From: Candidatus Zixiibacteriota bacterium
GTDB taxonomy: Bacteria; Zixibacteria; MSB-5A5; GN15; JACZUZ01
Assembly: GCA_024280835.1 (NCBI GenBank)
Contig: JAJRPJ010000006.1
Location: forward strand, 294,098 to 358,097
Reading direction: 5' to 3'
Length of the DNA: 64,000 bases
Position numbers and translations under genes: made by a program. This document shows, one piece after another, positions 17,643 through 26,598 of the stretch; within the stretch, counting starts at the first letter, position 1, and the number at the start of each line of letters is the position of its first letter. The notes under the pieces were generated by a model, which made no database searches, was not told the origin of the DNA, and worked only from the letters and a program-made list of their open reading frames with translations.

Positions 17643-18392
17643 ATGACAGATTCCAAGCCAACAAAAGACAGTTCGATAGCAGACACTGCTTGGATAAGAA
17701 CATCAAAGCTCAGTCGTCATTATGTACGTGGCCCGCAAGAAGTTCGCGCTCTCGATGGAGTTGATTTGACCATCTCTCATGGTGAGTTTGTCGCGGTGGT
17801 TGGCTCCTCGGGGTCAGGAAAATCCACGCTTCTAAATCTACTGGCGGGACTAGATACACCCACCGAAGGACAAATATTCATTGCAGGGGAAGAGCTAAAT
17901 ACATTCTCTCGCAAAAGACTCTCGCGTTATCGCGCCGAACAAATCGGCATGGTTTTTCAGTCATTTAATTTAATTTCGCACAAAACAGCCCAAGAAAATG
18001 TCGAAACCGCTTTGTATTTCAATGAGACCCCCAAAAGTGAACGGCGAAAACTATCCCGCGAAATGCTCTCACGTCTTGGACTAGCTGAGCGATTAGACCA
18101 TCACCCCGCTGATCTCTCTGGCGGTGAGCAACAAAGAGTAGCGCTGGCGCGAGCCTTGGTGAAAAATCCGCAAATACTATTTGCCGATGAACCCACTGGA
18201 AATTTGGATCGTGAGAACACCGCCGCAATTTCCGCAATGTTGAAATCTTTCAACCAAAACGGCGTGACAGTTGTGATGGTCACTCATGACTCAGAGCTGG
18301 CAAACACCTGCGCTCGAAGAATAATCAGCATGGATTACGGCAAAATTGTTACTGATGTCGCCACAGATGTTGACGCAGGAGGCGCAAAATGA
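17643..18392 (+). CDS. ABC transporter ATP-binding protein (MacB/LolD type)
   Basis: The 249-residue ATPase has Walker A GSSGSGKST, the Q-loop FQSFNLI, signature LSGGEQQR, Walker B ILFADEP and the H-loop VTHD. Sequence features such as GPQEVRALDGVDL and LLAGLDTPTEG place it with MacB/LolD/FtsE-type ATPases that drive mechanotransmission transporters rather than import across the membrane. It overlaps the permease gene by 4 bases (ATGA), so the two are translated together. Confidence 0.93.
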   Translation: MTDSKPTKDSSIADTAWIRTSKLSRHYVRGPQEVRALDGVDLTISHGEFVAVVGSSGSGKSTLLNLLAGLDTPTEGQIFIAGEELNTFSRKRLSRYRAEQIGMVFQSFNLISHKTAQENVETALYFNETPKSERRKLSREMLSRLGLAERLDHHPADLSGGEQQRVALARALVKNPQILFADEPTGNLDRENTAAISAMLKSFNQNGVTVVMVTHDSELANTCARRIISMDYGKIVTDVATDVDAGGAK

Positions 18393-20014
18393 CAATTAGC
18401 GATCTCCTACAAAATGCTGCTGGTAATCTATGGCGCATGAAACTACGCGCACTGCTCACTGTCTCTGGAGTAGTGATTGCAATTGCCGCATTTGTCGCGA
18501 TGCTTTCATTTGGCGCGGGAATGCAAGAGACGATTTCTGATAGATTCGAGCAATTGGGCTTGTTTTCAACGATGTATGTCTACCCAACTAAAGATGGTCA
18601 AGTTGACGAGACACCGATGGGCCGCAGAGAGCGTCGGGCGCAAAAGGAGTCTGATGACGGAGTTACTAAATCGGATTCAACTTCGATAGATTCGGAAAAG
18701 ACAGACTCATCACAAGTCGATTCATCAGAAGTAGACTCAATAGCGCTAGATTCTTTGCCAACAGAGTCACGTCTCCTAGATTCTGCGGCCGTGGAATTGC
18801 TGGGATTAATCCCTGGTGTCAATTTGGCTTACCCCTATGAGACTCTAGATATCACGGTTACTTTTGCTGATTCAACGTTTGAATCTCAGGCGCGAGCGGC
18901 GCCAATGTTAGCGATCAAAACCAAATTATTTTCACAATTCAAAGCTGGCAAGGCCTTTGAGTCAGACAGTTCGCAGAGTGTCATGGTCACCGATAGATTC
19001 TTACGCAATGCAGGGATAGATTTGGATTCATCCGAAATCGTTATCGGCGAAACCATAATTGTTTCAGTAGATATTATTTCAATTGACAGCGCTCTCACTC
19101 GCGCACTTTTCAATAAAGACCTTGATTCAGTCAAAGAGCATTTCAAAGATGTACATTTTGATTCACTGCTGAATTCAGATTATCGCAGTCGCTTGATTAG
19201 CGCCGAACTTGGCGGAGCTTTCTCGAGATTCATCGACGGCTACCTAAGCTCCCGTGTACAAATCGCTGAGACTTTGACTATTGTCGGTGTTATCGAAGGC
19301 GGAATGAGTGGCAACCTAGTCAAGCCAGTTGTCCTGCCTCTTGAAATTGGCAAACACCTTTCCGAAGCGGGATTCTCTGGCTCCAAACAAGATCTCTTCA
19401 CGTCACTGGCCTCGGGTCGTATTCCAGGGTTGGGTTCATCGGAGAGCAATGATTCATCCCAGCAATACAGTCGTGTCACTTTGGACTTAGATCAAGGGAC
19501 TCCTTACGAGTCAATTAAGGATTCAGTCGAGGCGCTGGGATTTAGAACATTTTCCTTCGCCGAAGAGTTCACCGAATTGCAATCAATATTCCTTTTCTTC
19601 AATATGGCTCTGGGAATGATTGGTCTAATAGCGTTAGTGACAGCTGGCTTAGGAATTGTCAACACTATGGTCATGTCGATACTCGAACGTCGTCGCGAGA
19701 TTGGGGTTCTCAAATCTTTGGGAGCTGATGACTCTGATATAAAGTTGATGTATCTCTTCGAATCGGGTATGATTGGTTCGGTCGGGGCGCTAGGTGGCAT
19801 AATGGTCGGGTGGCTGATAACTCGTGGCGCATCTCTAATAGCCGCTTGGTATATGAGGTCAAAAGATATTCCAGAAATGGAGTTCTTTTCACTACCGCCT
19901 TGGTTGGTTTTGATTGCTTTTGGAATTGGTTTAACTATTAGTGTCCTAGCTGGACTTTATCCTGCGGCGCGAGCGGCAAAAGTTGATCCAGTTCAAGCCC
20001 TGCGCAATGACTAA
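18389..20014 (+). CDS. MacB/FtsX-type ABC permease with DS pentapeptide insert
   Basis: The 541-residue permease has one N-terminal membrane helix (about 20-42), a large periplasmic MacB_PCD-like domain and three C-terminal helices with the FtsX signature region (MVMSILERRREIGVLKSLGA). It would act in lipoprotein or envelope substrate handling with the ATPase encoded just upstream. Odd feature: residues 96-132 of the periplasmic part carry a strict five-residue period, D/E-S at 96, 101, 106, 111, 116, 121, 126 and 131. Such a Ser/Asp-rich insert is not typical of MacB or LolC/E and may be a flexible or ion-binding loop. Confidence 0.9.
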   Translation: MTISDLLQNAAGNLWRMKLRALLTVSGVVIAIAAFVAMLSFGAGMQETISDRFEQLGLFSTMYVYPTKDGQVDETPMGRRERRAQKESDDGVTKSDSTSIDSEKTDSSQVDSSEVDSIALDSLPTESRLLDSAAVELLGLIPGVNLAYPYETLDITVTFADSTFESQARAAPMLAIKTKLFSQFKAGKAFESDSSQSVMVTDRFLRNAGIDLDSSEIVIGETIIVSVDIISIDSALTRALFNKDLDSVKEHFKDVHFDSLLNSDYRSRLISAELGGAFSRFIDGYLSSRVQIAETLTIVGVIEGGMSGNLVKPVVLPLEIGKHLSEAGFSGSKQDLFTSLASGRIPGLGSSESNDSSQQYSRVTLDLDQGTPYESIKDSVEALGFRTFSFAEEFTELQSIFLFFNMALGMIGLIALVTAGLGIVNTMVMSILERRREIGVLKSLGADDSDIKLMYLFESGMIGSVGALGGIMVGWLITRGASLIAAWYMRSKDIPEMEFFSLPPWLVLIAFGIGLTISVLAGLYPAARAAKVDPVQALRND

Positions 20015-20089
20015 AGTGTCACTGGCTAAAAGTTCATCATAAACTCATGGCCAAATCCAAAAGAACACTAACCATGACTGTGAAAACCT

Positions 20090-20560
20090 ATGTCTGACAA
20101 AAAGAAAGATCGAGCAGGAGTGATTGCTCCGCCTCCAGTAATTTACTTTGTCGTTTTTGGACTCGGTTATGCGCTTAACTATCTGCAGCCACTTGTCCTA
20201 CCGCCGCATAGCGCTTGGACTGTAGTCGGTTGGGGACTTATCGGACTCTCAATTATGGTTGCCGCCAGTTGCCTGTTGAGTATGAAACGAGTTGGAACCA
20301 ATGTAGATGTCTATAAGCCATCCACAGCAATCGTCACAGATGGCGCCTACGGTTTCAGTCGCAATCCGATTTATCTATCTCTGACCACTTTATATATCGG
20401 TGTGGCTTTCCTAATATCAATGATCTGGCCCCTGTTGGTTTTGCCAATCGCTTTGCTGATAATGCAGTCAGGAGTTATTAAACGCGAAGAGCGTTATCTG
20501 GCCGAGAAATTTGGCGCTGAGTACTTGCAATATAAAGCCAAAGTCAGACGCTGGATTTAG
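20090..20560 (+). CDS. Isoprenylcysteine carboxyl methyltransferase-like membrane protein
   Basis: The 156-residue product has about four membrane helices and the C-terminal features of the ICMT/phospholipid methyltransferase superfamily: GAYGFSRNPIYLS, then a helix and KREERYLAEKFGAEYLQYKAKVRRWI at the end (first residues given only as motif). In bacteria these membrane methyltransferases have mostly unknown substrates. It is not clearly in an operon; gaps on both sides exceed 70 bases. No Shine-Dalgarno site precedes the ATG. Confidence 0.85.
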   Translation: MSDKKKDRAGVIAPPPVIYFVVFGLGYALNYLQPLVLPPHSAWTVVGWGLIGLSIMVAASCLLSMKRVGTNVDVYKPSTAIVTDGAYGFSRNPIYLSLTTLYIGVAFLISMIWPLLVLPIALLIMQSGVIKREERYLAEKFGAEYLQYKAKVRRWI

Positions 20561-20768
20561 ACCATCGTTGTTTCCTCAATAGGGACGTATTACCATCACA
20601 ATCATCCTTAACAAAATCCATCTCGAAAAATTACTTTACTTCTGATAATTTCGTATTACTTTCATCCCGTGAGCTCTGTCGCAGTTATCCGCATTAGGAA
20701 AACTCCTCATCAAGCGCAGTAATAAACAGAACACAACAATCGTTATTCCCGAAAGACTCATTAAGCAG

Positions 20769-21278
20769 ATGGCCACAGAAAACATTGCAAAACATCCATT
20801 CGAAGTTCGCAACTCAGTTATCCAAGGTAGCGGTGTTTTTGCTCTACGCAGAATAAGACCTGAACAGAGATTGATTGAATACGTCGGGGAACGTATTACC
20901 CATGACGAGGCCAATGAACGCTATGACGATGAAAACATGGAACGCCATCATACATTCTTGTTTGAAGTCGACGAAGAAAATGTCATTGATGCAGGTCGGG
21001 TCGGAAATGACGCTCGCTATTTCAACCACTCTTGCGACCCGAATTGCGAAGCAGTCAACGAAGGCGGACGAATTTATATTGAATCTATCAAGAATGTTCA
21101 ACCAGGTGTTGAACTAACATACGACTACTCATACGAGCACATCGGTGAACTCCCTGAGGAGTTGCGTTTGCAATACCTGTGTCTTTGTGGGGCTGAGAAA
21201 TGTCGCGGAACTATTTTGAAAGTCAAAAAGCCACGCAAGAGTCGACGCAAATCAACCAAGACATCTTCTGCGAAATAA
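20769..21278 (+). CDS. SET-domain protein lysine methyltransferase
   Basis: The 169-residue product is a nearly minimal SET domain. It starts with the SET-I strand (SGVFALRRI) and EYVGERI, then has the cofactor and pseudoknot motif FNHSCDPNCE, the catalytic-tyrosine segment LTYDYSYE, and a post-SET-like zinc region CLCGAEKCRG. The tail is rich in Lys, Arg and Ser. The family transfers methyl groups from S-adenosylmethionine to lysines. SET proteins are typical of eukaryotes but also occur in scattered bacteria, where the substrates are mostly unknown. The basic tail may bind nucleic acid or the ribosome (inference). The next gene, rsmE, is also a methyltransferase, 44 bases downstream. Confidence 0.92.
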   Translation: MATENIAKHPFEVRNSVIQGSGVFALRRIRPEQRLIEYVGERITHDEANERYDDENMERHHTFLFEVDEENVIDAGRVGNDARYFNHSCDPNCEAVNEGGRIYIESIKNVQPGVELTYDYSYEHIGELPEELRLQYLCLCGAEKCRGTILKVKKPRKSRRKSTKTSSAK

Positions 21279-21322
21279 CTCTAACGGCAGCGCCGAAGTC
21301 TTTTTCTTTCTAAGAAATACCG

Positions 21323-22090
21323 ATGAATATCATCATACTAACAGAAGAAGACAAACTTAGTGACGATCTCTACGAGTTAGCAGACAAACGCGCAACTCAC
21401 ATTCGCTCCGTACTAAAATCAGAGGCCGGTGACACTGTTGAAATCGGTTTACTCAATCAATCAATCGGAAACGCCACGATTGAGTCTGTCGCTGATTCGG
21501 TAGTTCGACTCTCTGTAAATCAAACGAACCCTCCGCCAAATTATCAGCCGATAGTCGACATCATCTGTGCCGTTCCTCGCCCACAAACGCTCAAAAAGAT
21601 TCTACTACCCTCAGCGATGATGGGAGTGCGGCGTTTACATTTGGTGCGAGCCAACCGCACAGAAAAGAGCTATTTGCAGTCCCCGATGATGGCGCCAGAG
21701 AACCAATTGCCGCATTTGATTGAAGGCCTCTCGCAGGGCAAACGAATCGCTCTACCAACTGTCACTTTGCATCCCCTGTTCAGACCTTTTGTTGAGGATA
21801 CTTGGCCGAGTATTCAGTCCGAGTCAGAATCACTAGTAAGCGCCGACAAACAAGTCCTACTATTGCCAGATATGGAATCTGCTCGTAGCGCTAAGAAAAT
21901 TTCTGAGCTAGCTGAGGCAGAGCGAGTGGTTATTGCCATCGGTCCTGAAGGTGGTTGGATTGATTACGAATTGGAGCATTGGAGTCGTTTGGGATTTGCC
22001 TCAATAACTCTAGGACCTTGGGTCTTGCGTGTTGAGCATGCTCTAACAGCCTCTCTTGCTCAAGTAAGTATGCTAACCACCAAGAGCTAG
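21323..22090 (+). CDS. rsmE: 16S rRNA m3U1498 methyltransferase RsmE
   Basis: The 255-residue protein has the RsmE architecture: an N-terminal PUA-like domain (HIRSVLKSEAGDTVEIG) and a SPOUT methyltransferase domain with a deep trefoil knot, shown by AIGPEGGW, LGPWVLRVEHALTASLAQV at the end. It methylates U1498 of 16S rRNA. The loop around residues 165-190 is somewhat longer than usual. It lies just after the SET-domain gene and may be co-transcribed with it. No clear ribosome site precedes the ATG. Confidence 0.93.
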   Translation: MNIIILTEEDKLSDDLYELADKRATHIRSVLKSEAGDTVEIGLLNQSIGNATIESVADSVVRLSVNQTNPPPNYQPIVDIICAVPRPQTLKKILLPSAMMGVRRLHLVRANRTEKSYLQSPMMAPENQLPHLIEGLSQGKRIALPTVTLHPLFRPFVEDTWPSIQSESESLVSADKQVLLLPDMESARSAKKISELAEAERVVIAIGPEGGWIDYELEHWSRLGFASITLGPWVLRVEHALTASLAQVSMLTTKS

Positions 22091-22112
22091 TTATTTCAGA
22101 TTAAGAAACCGA

Positions 22113-22138
22113 GAAAAACCACTAGGAAAAACACTAAG
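22113..22138. repeat. Imperfect 13-bp tandem duplication
   Basis: Adjacent units GAAAAACCACTAG and GAAAAACACTAAG fill part of the short gap between rsmE and the next gene. They are similar over most positions with a one-base shift. Confidence 0.55.
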
Positions 22139-22143
22139 ACATT

Positions 22144-22731
22144 ATGCACTACTGGAGAAAGAGAATAAAGTCATGGCGCCTGCCGCGCATTATGCTCTTT
22201 TCATTTGCGGGAGTGTTTGTCTTTCTCGGACTATTCACATTACAAGAAGCGTTAAACGCAGATCAAATCAGTGAAGACCAAACAATAGTCTATCAGGGCA
22301 GTATCAACAAAATGGGGCGCACATTTTTTAAGTCAGCGATTTTGCTGACATTCGAAATTGACGGCTACTGCTCTGAATTTGTCTGCACCGGATTCAGACC
22401 TTTTCATTATCAAGATTTTAAGGATGATTTTGTCTCTGGCATGAAAGTAGAATTTGCAATACGCAAAACAGAGCAAACTAAGTTCGACTCCTGCCAACGT
22501 TGCGAGATAGTCTCCCTCAAATCTGAGAACAAAACATATTTGTCCCTCTCCGAACATAATAGCAGTTCCTATACAGCCAAACGCATAGTCGCTGGCGGTA
22601 TCACAGGGGCGCTATTCACAGCAGGGTTTATCTCGCTTATCCTTGCCCTTTTCTCAGCCAGAGAAAGCGAGCAGACAGCTGAAATTTGGGAGCGAAACAA
22701 TGTCTTTAGACGGTCACTTTTTCGGAAGTGA
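22144..22731 (+). CDS. Membrane protein of unknown function with Cys pairs
   Basis: The 195-residue product has an N-terminal membrane helix (about 17-37), an extracytoplasmic domain of about 110 residues and a second helix (about 150-175) followed by a charged tail. The domain contains YCSEFVC and CQRC, which could form disulfides or a metal site. The layout (two helices around a beta-rich domain) resembles DUF3592-type proteins, but the match is not certain. It is converging with the GT39 gene, with a 12-base gap between the two stops and no visible terminator. Confidence 0.7.
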   Translation: MHYWRKRIKSWRLPRIMLFSFAGVFVFLGLFTLQEALNADQISEDQTIVYQGSINKMGRTFFKSAILLTFEIDGYCSEFVCTGFRPFHYQDFKDDFVSGMKVEFAIRKTEQTKFDSCQRCEIVSLKSENKTYLSLSEHNSSSYTAKRIVAGGITGALFTAGFISLILALFSARESEQTAEIWERNNVFRRSLFRK

Positions 22732-22743
22732 TTGTGGGCATAG

Positions 22744-24654
22744 TTAATCTGTAAGCGAATCCTGAAGGACATCCTCAACAAGGACATCTTCAACAATTCG
22801 CAAGTTTTGCATGGCGGGTTTAAATCCTGGGTTTAGTTGCAATACTCGATTGTATTTCTGTCGTGCCAATTCATAATGTTCCTGTAAATGATACACCAAG
22901 CCCAAACGGTAATGAATATTGTAGTCTATTGGACTAATTTTCAAAGCCCGCTCAAGTAATTGTTGTGATTCGGTGTATTCGTCCCGTTGCATCAACGACA
23001 CAGCCAGATTCGTTAGCGCCAATGAATTATTCGGTTCGGCGCGCAAAACCGCTAGGAAGTGGCGTTCGGCGTTGACTGCATCTTGGCGGGCCGCCGCCAT
23101 CAATCCCAAATTAATATGAGCGTCAAGAAAACCGGGGTAAGCCTTCAAAGAGGACTCGTACTCACGTTCAGCATTAGGAAAATCTCGTTGGTCTTGATAA
23201 GATTTTCCTAGCATGCAATGATCGCCTGCCAATTGTCGTTCTATTGGAATTCCGACAAAATCATAATTGGTAAACACAAATAGACCAATCAGCGCTAGCA
23301 TATAAGGAGCAAATGACTTCCATTTCTTGCATTTATACATGTCCAGCAATTCATAAAAGCCATAAGCGCCCAGCAAAATGGCAAAGGGAATTAGTGGTTG
23401 ACGATACCGAGTGCAAACAAAGAACAACACCATACTGAGAGAGTAACTAGCAATAAAAAGCAACAAAGGTAGATGCTCTCTGGCGCGACGCATGATAAAA
23501 AACAAGCCCAACAAGGCAAATGGCGCAACTAATCCGAACGGAACAAAGAGAGGTGTGCGCGCGAACAGAGCCTCAGCGATAGGGCTAAAGGGCTCTACAA
23601 TGTACAAACTTTGATTGTTAGGAATCTCAAAGCCATTGACCAAGAATCTGAGCTTCTTTAAGAACAATGTAAATGTAGCGCCAGGGCGCTCTCTAACCTC
23701 ATCCCAACCGCGCCCCCACCAGTACTCGTCAATCTCCTTTTCGTTGAGTCTGCGGCCCGCCTCAGTTTGAGCAATATTGATTGCGTCCAAATAACCGCCC
23801 TGCCAACTGGACTGTATCCCTGGCGCTGTCGCTGACCAGCCTGTGGCTTGATGATTATTCCCCAGATAAAAATTGTAACCCCCTTGCCAACTAATCGGAA
23901 TGAACTCACCTGATGTAACCCAGTTGTGAACGGTAACAGGGGCTATCACCACTATGGCGCTAAAAACCACGAAGACATAAGAGACCAAGGCATTGGTAAG
24001 TTTGTTGTGAAATTGTTGACGAATAACAAACCAAAACCAAAGTGAAAGAGCGGGCAAATAAAACAAAACATTTGGCCGCGCCAACGCAGTTAAGCCTATC
24101 AGTAGCCCGAGACCTACGAAACGACCTAGAGTAGGGCGACGCTCCGCGCGTAAGGTTTGCCAGACAACTAATACAGATAGGATTGTCATCAGCGAGGTAA
24201 TTAACAAACTGGCGTCATAGTATATAAATGTTGGATAGAACACCGCTATAATAGCCGCAGTCAAAGCCACTTTACGTCGGAACATACGCATGCCAAACAG
24301 AAAAAGTATCACTGGCAGAAGTGATCCTAAAGTTGCCTGAATCACTCGCACCGCAAATAGATTATCATCAGTGGCTAAGCGCAACAGCGCGAGTGAATAC
24401 GGATAAAGCGGAGCGCGATAAAAAGGTGATTTAGGAAGTAACTCTCCAGAGAGAATATCATCGGTCAATTGAATATGATAACCCTCATCCATCAGTGGCT
24501 GATCGAAAGTTGGCATATCGGATATGTTATAGATGAAAATCAACCGCAAAATTAACGCCGCCGCAAACAAACCAAGCGCAATTCTTCGATTATTGGAGCT
24601 CGCCTTGTCAACGGCAGACGCAGTCTCGGCCGAAATGTCTTTTGTCGCATTCAT
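22744..24654 (-). CDS. GT39/ArnT-like membrane glycosyltransferase fused to TPR repeats
   Basis: The 636-residue product has about ten membrane helices in its first 460 residues. An acidic pair lies in the first outer loop (MDEGYHIQL), as in PMT/ArnT-type enzymes that use polyprenyl-phosphate sugars, followed by FYRAPLYPYSLALLRL. The C-terminal ~160 residues carry about four tetratricopeptide repeats (for example ALTNLAVSLMQRDEYTESQQ). The TPR part lies outside the membrane and may bind acceptor proteins; that is inference. The ATG at 24654 was chosen because a TTG-N17-TACTAT promoter ends 7 bases upstream; an upstream in-frame start would fall inside that promoter. Confidence 0.88.
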   Translation of the reverse strand: MNATKDISAETASAVDKASSNNRRIALGLFAAALILRLIFIYNISDMPTFDQPLMDEGYHIQLTDDILSGELLPKSPFYRAPLYPYSLALLRLATDDNLFAVRVIQATLGSLLPVILFLFGMRMFRRKVALTAAIIAVFYPTFIYYDASLLITSLMTILSVLVVWQTLRAERRPTLGRFVGLGLLIGLTALARPNVLFYLPALSLWFWFVIRQQFHNKLTNALVSYVFVVFSAIVVIAPVTVHNWVTSGEFIPISWQGGYNFYLGNNHQATGWSATAPGIQSSWQGGYLDAINIAQTEAGRRLNEKEIDEYWWGRGWDEVRERPGATFTLFLKKLRFLVNGFEIPNNQSLYIVEPFSPIAEALFARTPLFVPFGLVAPFALLGLFFIMRRAREHLPLLLFIASYSLSMVLFFVCTRYRQPLIPFAILLGAYGFYELLDMYKCKKWKSFAPYMLALIGLFVFTNYDFVGIPIERQLAGDHCMLGKSYQDQRDFPNAEREYESSLKAYPGFLDAHINLGLMAAARQDAVNAERHFLAVLRAEPNNSLALTNLAVSLMQRDEYTESQQLLERALKISPIDYNIHYRLGLVYHLQEHYELARQKYNRVLQLNPGFKPAMQNLRIVEDVLVEDVLQDSLTD

Positions 24655-24661
24655 CAAGCCA

Positions 24662-24690
24662 ATAGTATTGACCGAATAAGCGCTGGGCAA
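24662..24690 (-). promoter_or_regulatory. Sigma70-like promoter, leaderless type
   Basis: On the minus strand TTGCCC (24685-24690), a 17-base spacer and TACTAT (24662-24667) precede the ATG at 24654 by 7 bases. The expected transcription start is one base before the ATG, so the mRNA would have no leader. Confidence 0.55.
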
Positions 24691-25023
24691 GAAAAACTGT
24701 ACCGAAGTAACTTCTAATCCAGCTCTTCCCAGTCGAACAAAATCAATTTGGGTGACTTCGCCAGAGGATTTGATTGAGTGTTTCGAGAGTTTATTTGGCA
24801 GACCAGCGAAAATCTAACGCCTTGGGAAAGACGGTTACTCTTCTAAAATCAACAGTTTTTCCTCTAACCGTTTCTTATCTTACTTGCTACCTATCACTTT
24901 TCTAACCATCTTTTGTCTTACCCATCAAATTGTCATTTATAAGAAGTATTGAGTTATGACCTATGCTATATTGACCATTGTAGTTTATGGTGTTGCTACT
25001 CTGACATGTTGTCGGTAACTACT

Positions 25024-25167
25024 TCAAACGTCCACGGCGCATCGTATGTAAACGCTTCCAGGGCCTCCTCCAGTCGACGTATCACTGTCCTGACTGGAAC
25101 AGCCAGCAAGCGTTTCAATCAGCAACACCATCGCAGAACAAACAAAAATCACTCGAATAAACCGCAT
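25024..25167 (-). CDS. Possible short lipoprotein, or remnant of one
   Basis: A 47-residue frame starts with a convincing lipoprotein signal: MRFIRVIFVCS, a hydrophobic core and the lipobox LAGC with C23. A GGGGGA ribosome-site-like run lies just before the ATG, and a TATAAT stands about 20 bases upstream. After the Cys the sequence is low in complexity and soon stops. The +1 frame over the same DNA reads LEEALEAFTYDAPWTFE and stops at 24996, which looks like coding sequence too. A frameshifted or decaying lipoprotein gene is therefore possible. No family is recognised. Confidence 0.35.
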   Translation of the reverse strand: MRFIRVIFVCSAMVLLIETLAGCSSQDSDTSTGGGPGSVYIRCAVDV

Positions 25168-25261
25168 AATCCCCCGCCCATAAATTATAAGTGAGATCTC
25201 GATATTTCTGGGATGGAATACATGCGCCATATCCTTCGTAGCGAGCCAATCACTCGAAAAA

Positions 25262-25296
25262 GTCATTGCGAGGAGCAAAGCGACGCGGCAATCTCG
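25262..25296. repeat. REP-like palindromic repeat
   Basis: The segment beginning GTCATTGCGAGGAGC and ending GCGGCAATCTCG has inverted ends (ATTGC/GCAAT). From memory it closely resembles a small interspersed palindrome seen in many unrelated bacterial genomes. Only this copy was noticed in the window, and no transposase is adjacent. Confidence 0.6.
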
Positions 25297-25459
25297 CTGC
25301 GACAAAATCCCATTTTGAGATCACATAATTGGATACAAGTATCACTTTCTCTGCTAGGATTGTCTATATTCCTTCGCAGGAAAGCCGTATCTAAATTCGC
25401 TGATACAAGTAGTAAATATGCAAATTGCTTGTAGCATGACTTTTTGAGGGAGGTAATTG

Positions 25460-26011
25460 ATGGATTGGCAAGTAATTGCAATTATAGTAATACCGTTAGT
25501 GTCGGTTATTCTTGGGGCTTGGCTACAGCGTGGTCTTGAACGAAAGCCCAATTTAATTGCGTATGTAGGAAATATATCAAGCTTTGATGTTCAAAAAACA
25601 ATGGTTTACACACACATTTTGGTTGTTAGAAACTCTGGCAAACTAGCGGCTAATAACGTAAGAATCTCTCATTGGAAACTGCCAGAATTCTTTCAACTGA
25701 GTCCCGCTCTTAAGTATCATACTGAGGACAACGAAGATGGTACCAAGGACATAATTATTGAAAAAATGGTTCCGTCAGAGCAGGTGACAATTTCCTATCT
25801 CTATCTTGAGCCTTTCACGATTAATAACATACACAAAGATATCAAGTCTGATGAAGGGTACGCAAAAATACTTTCCGTATTTCTCAGCCAACAGTATCCT
25901 CGATGGATTCGGAATTCATCGGCGATTTTGATTGTAATGGGAGTGTTCGCAACTATTTACATTCTCTTTCTATTGGTTCTATGGCTATACAAGTTATCGA
26001 ATATAGTATGA
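25460..26011 (+). CDS. Orphan membrane-anchored protein of unknown function
   Basis: The 183-residue product has a hydrophobic helix at each end (about 4-22 and 155-178) and a beta-rich middle of about 125 residues (for example YTHILVVRNSGKLAANNVRI). This resembles an immunoglobulin-like or adhesin-like fold facing one side of the membrane, but no family is recognised. GGGAGG (25448-25453) sits 6 bases before the ATG at 25460, so the start is well supported. Its AT-rich codons and lack of synteny with the neighbours, next to a REP-like repeat, suggest an accessory gene. Confidence 0.75.
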   Translation: MDWQVIAIIVIPLVSVILGAWLQRGLERKPNLIAYVGNISSFDVQKTMVYTHILVVRNSGKLAANNVRISHWKLPEFFQLSPALKYHTEDNEDGTKDIIIEKMVPSEQVTISYLYLEPFTINNIHKDIKSDEGYAKILSVFLSQQYPRWIRNSSAILIVMGVFATIYILFLLVLWLYKLSNIV

Positions 26012-26598
26012 CTCCAATAATCGACACTTCACTATGCTCCCGATTTTGATTAACTGGCAGGTCAACTCTCCAGAAAACGGTTTCACCACAAGCTTGCCCT
26101 AAATCCCAACCAACACCCAATAGCATGAGCCAGAGACTAGGAGTTACAAAAGAACTGCAGGATTCGACTTCGGCAAAACCATATATGCAAAACGAACCCA
26201 TTTTCAGGCCAACTTTTTGCTCTATATGGGCGATATTGTGGCGATAACCTTAATAGTCCATAATATAGACAATAATGTGGAACTACCTTGGAACCCAATG
26301 GGGCTGTGGGGCGTTTAAACGGGTAACTGCTGGGCGGGGGTCGGGCAGAAATATTCCTCACATTGAAGACTGGTGAAGGCGTTGCTTGGGAGTGTGTTTG
26401 GCGTAACTAGTTGAAATACAAAACGTTACGAAACGGAAAAGACTTCTTGAACATCGAATGACGATACTATATATTCAATCTGTAGCATCGAAGCGCTGAT
26501 GTTTACCATAAGCAATTACAAGCCGTATAGAAAAATCACATAGAAATAAATAAACAATAATTAACGATTCTTAATTAACCGCTCAAAAGGAGTACCCC
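26012..26598. other. Intergenic, 587 bases, no gene seen
   Basis: Apart from the promoter at 26447-26475 nothing definite was found. Short frames on both strands lack start signals and family features. The AT content rises towards the HMA gene. Confidence 0.5.
26447..26475 (+). promoter_or_regulatory. Promoter for the Cys-rich HMA gene
   Basis: TTGAAC (26447-26452), a 17-base spacer and TATATT (26470-26475) form a good sigma70-like promoter. The predicted leader is about 115 bases and ends in the strong AAAGGAG site, in contrast to the leaderless genes elsewhere in the window. Confidence 0.55.

Noticed and set aside
25457..25459. A TTG one codon before the ATG of the orphan membrane protein.
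   Set aside because: The ATG at 25460 has the better distance (6 bases) to the GGGAGG ribosome site.
26012..26598. A possible structured RNA or tRNA-like sequence in the gap before the HMA gene.
   Set aside because: Short matches to tRNA-like loops did not extend to a consistent cloverleaf, and no stable stem with a terminator was found.
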